This document shows positions 53,254 through 62,500 of a DNA stretch of 64,000 nucleotides, piece by piece; position 1 is the first letter of the stretch, and each line of letters starts with the position of its first letter. Below the pieces are notes generated by a model. That model ran no database searches. It was given only the letters and a program-made list of their open reading frames with translations, and had not been told where the DNA came from. The position numbers and the translations under genes were made by a program. The stretch is from an uncultured Aquimarina sp. (GTDB lineage: Bacteria > Bacteroidota > Bacteroidia > Flavobacteriales > Flavobacteriaceae): positions 293,620-357,619 of the forward strand of contig CANMFM010000002.1 in the NCBI GenBank assembly GCA_947497175.1, read 5' to 3'.

Positions 53254-53934
53254 TTATAAATTAGTAAGTGTTTCTACTACTTGTGGAACTCCAATAGTCG
53301 CTCTTTCTGCTATAATAGTGAGATTTTCTTTAGGAGAAATAGCAGGATTAGGATCGATAAAATACACTTGGGTTTGATGCGGAGCATATTGTAATAATCC
53401 AGCAGCAGGGTATACCTGCATCGACGTACCTATGATGATGAGTATATCGGCTTTTTCGGTAATATTGATAGCTATGTCCATCATGGGGACCTCTTCTCCA
53501 AACCAAACAATATGTGGGCGTAATTGAGAATTGTGTTCGCAGAAATCCCCTATATGCAGATCGTTTTTCCAATCCAGAATGATATTGTGGTCAAATTGAC
53601 TTCTAACCTTTAAGAGTTCTCCATGCAGGTGAATAACCGCACTACTTCCGGCTCTTTCATGTAAATCATCAACATTTTGTGTGATAATGGTCACTTGGTG
53701 CTCTTTTTCTAATTCAACCAGGGCAAGGTGTCCGGCATTTGGTACTACCGTATGCAATTGGCTACGTCTTTTATTATAAAAATCCAGTACTAACTCGGGA
53801 TTAGCATCCCAACCGATGGGGGAGGCTACTTCCATAATATCATGACCTTCCCAAAGGCCATTAGCATCTCTAAACGTATTGATTCCGCTTTCTGCGCTAA
53901 TTCCGGCACCGGTGAGTACAACAATGTTCTTCAT
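53254..53934 (-). CDS. cobB: Sir2-family NAD-dependent deacylase
   Basis: VLTGAGISAESGINTFRDANGLWEG; TQNVDDLHERAGSSAVIHLHGEL; PHIVWFGEEVP; GTSMQVYPAAGL. Confidence 0.94.
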   Translation of the reverse strand: MKNIVVLTGAGISAESGINTFRDANGLWEGHDIMEVASPIGWDANPELVLDFYNKRRSQLHTVVPNAGHLALVELEKEHQVTIITQNVDDLHERAGSSAVIHLHGELLKVRSQFDHNIILDWKNDLHIGDFCEHNSQLRPHIVWFGEEVPMMDIAINITEKADILIIIGTSMQVYPAAGLLQYAPHQTQVYFIDPNPAISPKENLTIIAERATIGVPQVVETLTNL

Positions 53935-53983
53935 AAATTTTAAAATTAGACCTACGGTACTTTTTAATACTTCAGGTTAAAAT

Positions 53984-54040
53984 TCGTCAATTCGAATGCT
54001 TCGGCCAAAGGAAGAAGTATATCGAGAATAGAATTTTATT
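53984..54040 (+). repeat. Dispersed TTCGA...TATCGA intergenic repeat
   Basis: CGTCAATTCGAATGCTTCGGCCAAAGGAAGAAGTATATCGAGAATAGAATTTT. Confidence 0.55.
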
Positions 54041-54404
54041 TGAAATTCTCAAAATGCACTACTGATGGTATATAAATGTATAAGTAAAACTATTCAAAAT
54101 AGTTGAGTTGTACTACTGATTTTGAGAGTTGCTTGTATATTTTATCGTGTTTTTAGTAAAAAACGAGATTTTTTTTAGCAAATCATATACTGATTATGAT
54201 ATTTATACGTTTTAGGGTTCGGATTTTTATCGATAAAACACTAAAATATCGGACAAATGAATAAGAGGTAACCTATTGATTTAGAGTAATGTCCGTATTT
54301 ATTTTACGGTTATACCGTACCTATAAAAATAATAAATACCCTATCTTGTAAGTAGAATAATACAAGATTTACTAACCAGCATTAATTTTTTAATCGCCAA
54401 CCCT

Positions 54405-55142
54405 ATGAAATATCCTTACGTAATAATTGACAATGATCAGAAGATTGCAGATTCTATACAAATTGCTTTAGAAGAACAAACCGATTATATCTGTACCGGA
54501 ATTGCAAAAGATGAGCAGGATGCATTGGATTTGATTTTAGATAGAAAGCCCCGATTAGTATTTTTAGAACCAGAAGTTCCTGGTACCAACAGTGATAAAA
54601 CACAGTATGCTTTAATGACAGAATTGAACAAGTACATGTCGCAGTTGCCAGAGTTTATTGTAGTGACCAAGACATCAGATTATGCTATCGAAGGAATACG
54701 TAATCGCGTGATGGATTATATACTAAAACCGTTTAATAAAAGACAGATTACCAGAACATTAATGAGGTTTGAGAAAGATTTTGATCTGGTTGAAGACGCG
54801 ACTTTATGCTTTAAATCTTATGGAGATTATCGTTTTGTAGATGTAGACGAAGTGTTGTATCTAAAAGCTGATAATAATACGACAGATTTTATAATGAGTA
54901 ACGGTAATAAAGTAGAAGCGTTTAAGACGTTAAAACATTTTCAAAATTTATTGCCAGATCATTTTGTGCGTATTCATAACAGTTATATTATCAATACTCA
55001 TTATGTATCTCGAATCCATTTTGGCAAAGCAAAATGTGCTATAAAAAATACCAATGATATGATTCCTTTTTCTAAATCCTACAAGACTAATGTCGAGGGG
55101 ATTAAAGATAATTTATCTAAGAAAAGTTTGATCAATATCTGA
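54405..55142 (+). CDS. LytTR-family response regulator
   Basis: REC domain followed by LytTR: FVDVDEVLYLKADNNTTDFIM...HFQNLLPDHFVRIHNSYIINTHYVSRI. Confidence 0.93.
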   Translation: MKYPYVIIDNDQKIADSIQIALEEQTDYICTGIAKDEQDALDLILDRKPRLVFLEPEVPGTNSDKTQYALMTELNKYMSQLPEFIVVTKTSDYAIEGIRNRVMDYILKPFNKRQITRTLMRFEKDFDLVEDATLCFKSYGDYRFVDVDEVLYLKADNNTTDFIMSNGNKVEAFKTLKHFQNLLPDHFVRIHNSYIINTHYVSRIHFGKAKCAIKNTNDMIPFSKSYKTNVEGIKDNLSKKSLINI

Positions 55143-55168
55143 TTTAAGAAAACTTTATTTAAATATTA

Positions 55169-55200
55169 ACCGATAACTAACAATAGTTATCGGTTTTTTT
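55169..55200 (+). terminator. Terminator after the LytTR regulator
   Basis: ACCGATAACT-AACAAT-AGTTATCGGT followed by TTTTTT. Confidence 0.88.
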
Positions 55201-55535
55201 GTTATAACCCGTATATGATCCTTCAAAAATTTTTGTAGGTTTTTTCTTTCTACTTCGTTTATTCTCAAAATTAGTACATCTACTCGTATACCAGGTGCAT
55301 TGACCTCTATTTGGGGGTCATCTACTAAAGGGTCTTTAATATAGTGGGCGCGCGCGCGGTTTTAGTATACATTTGTAGTGTACAATGAGAGATGCAAAGC
55401 ACAATTGCTGATCATATCTCCAAAAAAAACATCGCTTGCGCAGCGATAACCCCAAACTAAAAGTTAAATAAAAAATTAATTTACCCCATTAAAGATGTAA
55501 ACATCTTTAAAAATTAAACTAAAAAATTGACAAAT

Positions 55536-55694
55536 ATGAAAACTGTTAAAACATTATTCGCAATATTATTTTTAAGTACTTTTTTTATCGCTTGTGAGGC
55601 TGATTCAGTAAATGAAGAGGTAGGGATAGAAGTGCAAGATGAAATTAATAAATTCAGTGAAGATGGTCATGAAGAAGTGAATCCAGGGCTATAA
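55536..55694 (+). CDS. Small lipoprotein (52 aa), paralog 1
   Basis: Manual translation MKTVKTLFAILFLSTFFIACEADSVNEEVGIEVQDEINKFSEDGHEEVNPGL*; lipobox FIAC; below the ORF-track size cutoff; similar to the next ORF. Confidence 0.82.
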   Translation: MKTVKTLFAILFLSTFFIACEADSVNEEVGIEVQDEINKFSEDGHEEVNPGL

Positions 55695-55732
55695 AAACAA
55701 TATTCAAAAGTTAGAAATTAAAGTATATCATT

Positions 55733-55882
55733 ATGAAAAAAATAATAAAAACATTTTGCGCAATTCTATTTTTAAGTGCTTCTTTTATGGCCTGTGAAGC
55801 AGACCCTGTAAGTGATGAAGTTGGTATCGAAGACCAAGAAATATTGGGAGAAGATGGACATGAAGATGTATTGCCAGGTTAA
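55733..55882 (+). CDS. Small lipoprotein (49 aa), paralog 2
   Basis: Manual translation MKKIIKTFCAILFLSASFMACEADPVSDEVGIEDQEILGEDGHEDVLPG*; lipobox FMAC; paralog of 55536-55694. Confidence 0.82.
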   Translation: MKKIIKTFCAILFLSASFMACEADPVSDEVGIEDQEILGEDGHEDVLPG

Positions 55883-55898
55883 AGTTACATTAAAGTAT

Positions 55899-55940
55899 AA
55901 AAAAAGGAGATTTTTGACTGTTTAAAAATCTCCTTTTTTT
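55899..55940 (+). terminator. Terminator after the small-lipoprotein pair
   Basis: AAAAAAAGGAGATTTTT-GACTGTT-TAAAAATCTCCTTTTTTT. Confidence 0.87.
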
Positions 55941-55978
55941 ATATTTAGAAAGTAATTTATAATGTTTCATTAAAGTTT

Positions 55979-58042
55979 ATGAAATTTTTATTTAGAAAAA
56001 TATTTATTTTCAGCTTTTTTTATTTGGTCTCATGCAGTACCAAGAACTCAGATAATAGTAGTTATGAAGTAAATGAGCTTAAATTTAATTTAATCAATGA
56101 AGATTTAAGTAAATTTAATGATAGATCTCGATCAATTAACGATAGAAAGGATGACCTAAAAAAAGCTTATGGGGTTATTAGTACTTTACCAAATAGTAAA
56201 TTGAAAATAGAAAAACTTCATGAAACGTCAATTGGATATTATTCATTAAAGGATTACGAGAGTTATAAACAATTGAGTAGAAAAGCTCTTGAATTGTCAA
56301 AGGTTCTATTTGATTCAATTGAGATGGCAAAATCTTATGGTTTTTTAGGTATATACTATAGGAATAATGAATTGGATAGTGCATATACAAATTTTAATGA
56401 AGCCGATAAAATATATCTTTCTTTGGATAAAAGTAAGTCGTATAATTCCTCTGAATATGCATATAACCACGGTAAAGTTTTAATTGATTTAGCTAAGTTA
56501 TCGCGAAAAGTAAAAGATTACACAAAAAGTGAGGATCTTACAATAAGAGCTATTAAAAAATTTGAATTGGCTGATAACAAAGAAGAGTCGTATATACCCT
56601 TATCATATTCTAATTTAGGTACGGTTGCCAAGTTATTAGGAAGGTATGATGATGCAGTGTATTATCATTTAAAGTCTATTGAATATGCTAAAAACACAAA
56701 AAAAGAGACTTTATATGCTGTTTTAGGAAATAATAATATAGGTACTGTATATAAATCTCAGGAAAAATATAAAGAAGCGAAAGAATATTATAATAAAGCT
56801 TTACAATATAAAGATTTCTTGGTAAAAAGACCTAAGAGACATGCATTATTGTTAGATAACTTAGCTTATGCGAATTTTTTATCTGGAGATAAAAGAAAAA
56901 GTGTAGAAGAATTATTTTATAAAGCTTTAAGGAAAAGAGATAGTATAAATGATCAAGTTGGTATAGTGACAAATTCTTTACATTTGGCAGAATACTATAA
57001 ATCGATAGAGAACGATAGTTTAGCCAATTTGTTTGCAGAAAAGGCTAAAAATACTGCTTTACAGGTAAAGACTAATGAAGAATTACTTAGATCTTATCAA
57101 CTGCTTTCTGAAATTTCCGATAGTAAGACCGGTTTAAATTATGCTAAAAGTTATATAAAACTGAATGATAGTATTGTGAAAGAAGAGAGGAAATTTAGAA
57201 ATAAGTTCGCTCGTATAAAGTTTGAGACAGATGAAATCGCCCAGCAAAACCTCCAAATCAGTCGAGAAAATGAAATCCTTGTGATTGCGATACTGGGATT
57301 AACCGCCTTGTTTTTGTTAGGGTATATTATCTTTAGGCAGCAACAAAGCAATAAAGAACTGGTGTTTGCACAGACCCAGCAAGAGGCCAATCAAGAGATT
57401 TATCGTTTACTGCTTAACCAGCAAATCAAACTGGAAGAAGGCCGGCAACTAGAGCAAAAACGTATGTCCGAAGAGCTGCACGATGGGGTGTTAGGTAGAT
57501 TATTTGGGGTGCGATTAAGCCTGGATGGCATCAACCAACGGGCCAACGACGGGTTTACCGAAGCCAGAAACAAATATATCGATGAGCTTAAATCAATAGA
57601 AAAAGAAATACGATTAATCTCTCACGATCTGGGCACAGAGGCCTTACCTTCTGATGTGGCCTATATAGATGCTGTAGAAAGTTTGATTAGTGATCTGTGC
57701 GACGTTAATGATATTAATTTCGAATTTAATAATGACGAAAACATTGATTGGGAACATATCGATGATCAAAAAAAGGTAAACTTGTTTCGGATTTTACAAG
57801 AATCATTGCAAAATATTTTTAAACATGCCAATGCAAAAAGTATAAAAATTAATTTCGATTATATTGAAGATAAAATAAATCTTACTATCTTGGATGATGG
57901 AATAGGATTCAAAAGCGAAAAGGTTAAAAAAGGAATTGGCTTAAAGAATATTACCTCCAGGGTTAGTCAGATGAGTGGAGTAGTTCAATTTTTAAGTAAT
58001 AAAGATTCGGGAACTATAGTTTCGGTTAGTGTTCCGACTTAA
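55979..58042 (+). CDS. TPR-containing sensor histidine kinase (HisKA_3 / NarX-like)
   Basis: Lipobox-like VSCST, TPR units (SYSNLGTVAKLLGRYDDAVYYHLKSIEYAK), TM helix, ELHDGVLGRLFGVRLSLDGIN, DDGIGF...KKGIGLKNITSRV. Confidence 0.92.
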   Translation: MKFLFRKIFIFSFFYLVSCSTKNSDNSSYEVNELKFNLINEDLSKFNDRSRSINDRKDDLKKAYGVISTLPNSKLKIEKLHETSIGYYSLKDYESYKQLSRKALELSKVLFDSIEMAKSYGFLGIYYRNNELDSAYTNFNEADKIYLSLDKSKSYNSSEYAYNHGKVLIDLAKLSRKVKDYTKSEDLTIRAIKKFELADNKEESYIPLSYSNLGTVAKLLGRYDDAVYYHLKSIEYAKNTKKETLYAVLGNNNIGTVYKSQEKYKEAKEYYNKALQYKDFLVKRPKRHALLLDNLAYANFLSGDKRKSVEELFYKALRKRDSINDQVGIVTNSLHLAEYYKSIENDSLANLFAEKAKNTALQVKTNEELLRSYQLLSEISDSKTGLNYAKSYIKLNDSIVKEERKFRNKFARIKFETDEIAQQNLQISRENEILVIAILGLTALFLLGYIIFRQQQSNKELVFAQTQQEANQEIYRLLLNQQIKLEEGRQLEQKRMSEELHDGVLGRLFGVRLSLDGINQRANDGFTEARNKYIDELKSIEKEIRLISHDLGTEALPSDVAYIDAVESLISDLCDVNDINFEFNNDENIDWEHIDDQKKVNLFRILQESLQNIFKHANAKSIKINFDYIEDKINLTILDDGIGFKSEKVKKGIGLKNITSRVSQMSGVVQFLSNKDSGTIVSVSVPT

Positions 58043-58147
58043 AAAATTAAACGTATCATTCTAAAAAGTGATCATACTATTTTACTAAGAACAAAGTTTA
58101 TAAAGTATGACATTATATTTTAGAGCTAAAAACAACAAATTTTTGAA

Positions 58148-58819
58148 ATGAAGAAAAAGCTAAAAGTTCTTATGATTGATGATCACCCAATGATCATCGA
58201 AGGATATAAGAATACCTTATTAGGTGAAAATCAAAAAGAATATCAAATCAAGATCGATATTGCATCCAATTGTGATGATGCATATGATAGAATCTTGAAA
58301 TCTTCTCAGTCTACTCCTTATGATATGCTTTTTGTAGATATAAAATTGCCTCCATCATCCGACGGTACCATTACCTCTGGCGAGGATTTGGCAAAACATG
58401 CCAAAGAACTACTTCCAAAAGCAAAGATCATTATCTTAACGATGCACAGAGAAGACCATAGAATCCATAATATTCTTAAAAATATAAATCCAACTGGCTT
58501 TTTGATCAAAAGTGACCTTACCTCAAGCGAGTTATTACTGGCGTTTAATAATATTGTTAAAGGTAAAGCATATTATAGCGCTACGGTCAACGATCATTTC
58601 AGAAAAATGATGACTAACAAGTTTTCTTTAGATGAGAAGAATTTAAAGATTTTATATCATCTATCCAGAGGAGTTAAAACAAAAAACCTTCCAAATTATG
58701 TAAGTCTTTCTCTAAGTGCCATCGAAAAGAGAAAGAATCAAATAAAAGAGATGTTCTCTATTGCTAAGGCAGATGACCAAAAGCTTTTAGAAGAAGCTCG
58801 AAAAAGAGGGTTTATATAG
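58148..58819 (+). CDS. Response regulator with divergent LuxR-like HTH
   Basis: MIDDHPMIIEGYKNTL, MLFVDIKLPP, IILTMHRED, C-terminal LKILYHLSRGVKTKNLPNYVSLSLSAIEKRKNQIKEMF. Confidence 0.9.
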   Translation: MKKKLKVLMIDDHPMIIEGYKNTLLGENQKEYQIKIDIASNCDDAYDRILKSSQSTPYDMLFVDIKLPPSSDGTITSGEDLAKHAKELLPKAKIIILTMHREDHRIHNILKNINPTGFLIKSDLTSSELLLAFNNIVKGKAYYSATVNDHFRKMMTNKFSLDEKNLKILYHLSRGVKTKNLPNYVSLSLSAIEKRKNQIKEMFSIAKADDQKLLEEARKRGFI

Positions 58820-58851
58820 GCTCACCTTGTATGATAAATAAATATAATAAC

Positions 58852-58879
58852 AGGCTGTTCTTTACGAGCGGCCTTTTTT
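58852..58879 (+). terminator. Terminator after the response regulator
   Basis: AGGCTG-TTCTTTACGAG-CGGCCT followed by a T-run, one G-U pair. Confidence 0.75.
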
Positions 58880-59540
58880 AGTTATTAAACATATCAAAAA
58901 ATACTTATTTTTTTTAAGTTTATTTAGAATGTGTCATATCGATATAATTTTTAATCAGTATAGTATTTACGATTTTTTTTTTATTACTTTGTGGTATTGA
59001 ATGCTTAACGTATAATTAACAAATACCCTAGTCTATAAAAAACATTACTTTTATTTTTTACATCGTCAAAGTATCCCCCTTTTTTGGCTATACACTGGTC
59101 TAGTGTTTCTTGTCATATATACGTATTTTATGAATAGTTCTCTTGATGTAGAACAGAAGCGGCTAACATAATCATATTTTTTATGTTAGCTTCCATATCT
59201 ACTATGAATATACATATCGTAGCAGTGTCTTTTAATGTTGCTTTTTATGATTGATTCATGGTGTTATTATACAATGTGGTATACAATATATCGTATACCA
59301 TAGTACAGCTGAAGTTTCACAAGTGACAAAGTAGATAGTATTTGATTAAAATAGAAAATAAAAGAGTTTTTGTGTTTTGATTTATCTAAAGAAAAAAGCT
59401 TTTAGTCGATATAAAATGACGTTTCGTCGATGATTATAATAAATTTGAATCAAAAAAAGTGTTATTTTATGAAAGGTATATGAATTTAGTGCTTTCAAAA
59501 AAACAAATACTCCTTAAATATGATATTTAACTAACCGCCT

Positions 59541-62500
59541 ATGAAAATAATTACTTATACTCGATTTTTTAAACTCTTCTTTTTATTTCTGGTATTGATT
59601 TCTAGTAAAATTGAAGCTCAGGTTTGTGGCGTAGTAACCACATTATATCAAACAGAAGGGCAGTCAGGTACCCCCAGAGTTTTAAGATACAATCCTTTTA
59701 TACAAGAATATGTACAGGTTGGGGTATTGCAGGGTGCAGCCGCGGGAACATCTTCTAACTCTGCGTACAATGCTTTTACAGAGTTAGTATATTCTAGTGA
59801 GGGAGGTCAGGTAATTAGATCATATGACCCGGCAAATAATTATCAGTTTGAAGGTGATCTTACTATTACCAACTTAACAGCTACCGCTGGGGGTTTTAAT
59901 AATACACTTTTTGCACAAAATGAATTCATTGGTCGAGTGGATGGCAATGATATTTTATTAATTGATATTGATGGATTGCCTCTGCCTGCTACAATAGATG
60001 TTACTAACACAAGAGTACAAGTAATAGCAAAGGTCAATAACAATCCCGGGGCAACGCCTTCCATACCAACCCCTGCCGACTATTCTTTTATCAATGGATT
60101 TATCTACGGTGTTAATGGCTCTACCTTAGTAGTAATAGATACAAGTAACGGAAATGCCGTTACAAGAAGTCTTAATTTCACAGGTACTGTAGGAGCAGCC
60201 CCTATTGGAGGTTTTGGTGCTGCCTGGCAGGATAGAGACGGTAATTTTTACACATTCAACAATGGCAACGGTAATATTTATCGGATTGCCAATATCGAGA
60301 CTATATTTTTGGCTACCAGTGCACCTTCAGATGTGATTACTGCCGAGCAAGTATTAGTAGCTAATCCGTCAGGACTTAATGATGGATATGCTTGTGAAAT
60401 TCAACCCAACCCACTAGACTGGGATGGAGATAATATTAATGATGATGTAGATATAGATGATGATAATGATGGGATTTTAGACACTGTAGAAAATGGTGGA
60501 AATGATCCTAATGCAGACGTTGATGGAGATGGTGTTCGTGCCTTAATTGATGACGATGATAATAATGGAAGCGTTGGTAATGATAATGGACGTGTCGAAA
60601 CTATTTTCGATTTTGATGGAGATGGCGTTCCAAATTCTTTCGATTTAGATTCTGATAATGATGGTATTATAGACAATATTGAAGGGCAGACTACTACGGG
60701 ATATGTTGCCCCTAGTAACAATGATGCTGACATGGATGGTTTAGATGATAATTATGAAGGAGGGGGAGATGCAGGTGTCACACCAGTTAACACAGATGGA
60801 TCTTTGGCAATATCAGATACAATTCCGGATTATTTAGACCCGGATAGTGATAACGATGGTATTTTGGATACCATTGAAGCCTATGACATCAATGGTGATA
60901 ATACTTCTGAAACGGTACCTACAGGGAATGATACAGATTTTGATGGGATAGATGATGCATTTGATTTGGTCATTGGTGGAGCTTCTGATCCAGCTGCTTC
61001 CGACAATAATGGTCAATTCCCGACTGATTTTCCAGATGATGATAGTCCGGGGAATGATAGAGATTGGAGGGATCCTTCAGATAGAGACTCTGATGGATCT
61101 ATCAACGAAGTTGATCTAGATGATGATAACGATGGGATTTTAGATGAATCCGAATATGACGCAGCTTTAGATCCTTTTGGAGATGAAGACGGTGATGGGG
61201 TTCCTAATTTTTCTGATGTTGATCAATTAGATTTGCCAGGTGACGGATCAAATACAGATTATACAGATAGTGATAACAATGGAGTTCCAGATGTTTATGA
61301 TCTTGATAATGATGGTATTCCAAATCACCTGGACTTAGATAGTGATAATGATGGTATTACAGATAATGTAGAAGCACAACCAACTATCGGTTATATTGCT
61401 CCTAGTGGTATAGGTCCAGGGATAACAGATGGAAATAATAATGGAGTAGACGATAATTATGAAACCGCTCAGGGCGGAACTGATTTAGGAGCAGGTGTCA
61501 ATTCTGATACAGATTTACTTCCGGATTTTTTAGATACGAATTCTGATGATGAAGGTGATAATGACACCATAGAAGCAGGTTTTACTCCGGCAGTTACTAC
61601 AAATGATAGTGATGGAGATGGTATTCTAGACGATTATGACGATATCAATGGTCCGATAGTTCAGGATGACCAAACTTTTGGAGCCATTGGACTACCAAAT
61701 AATCAAAACCCACCTACCACCGAGGTGGATTTTAGAGAAGATATTATAGGTATTGATACCGATGGAGATAATTCTTTTGATACGGTAGATTTAGATGATG
61801 ATAATGACGGTATTTTAGATACCGCTGAAAATACATTGGGCGTTGATCCATCAGCTGATGCCGATGGCGATGGTATTCCAAACTATCAGGATTTTGATGA
61901 CAATGGAAGTGCGACCGCTCCTGTATGTCTTGATGCGGATTTAAATGGTATCTGTGATACCTTAGATCCAGCTTTTGACAATGACCAGGATGGAGTACCA
62001 AATCACTATGATATTGATAGTGATAATGATGGTATTTACGATGTGATAGAAACCGGCGGTACGGATGCAAATAATGATGGTCGAGCCGATGATGACGATA
62101 ACAACACAGACAATACAGCTACAAATGGTATCCCTACCTCAGCAGGAGCGGGAGTTTCTACTCCAACCGAGACCACAGTAGGCACTCCAGATTATTTAAA
62201 TTTAGATAGTGACGGTGATGGTTGTAGTGATGCGAACGAGGCCTATGCCAGTGGTACTGCCGATGGTGGTGATACAGGAGTCTATGGTCCGGATCCTGCT
62301 ACGGTTAATCCTGCCACAGGAGTGGTGACTTCAGGTACCCCTGCACCAAGTTATGCTGCCCCGGCAGACGTTGATAGTAATGGTACTGATGATTACCAGC
62401 AAGTTGGCGGTCCTGATGGTGATGGTGATGGGATCTCAGATGCTTGTGATCCTGTATTTGACGATAATGATAATGATGGTGTAGGGGATGCTTTAGATTT

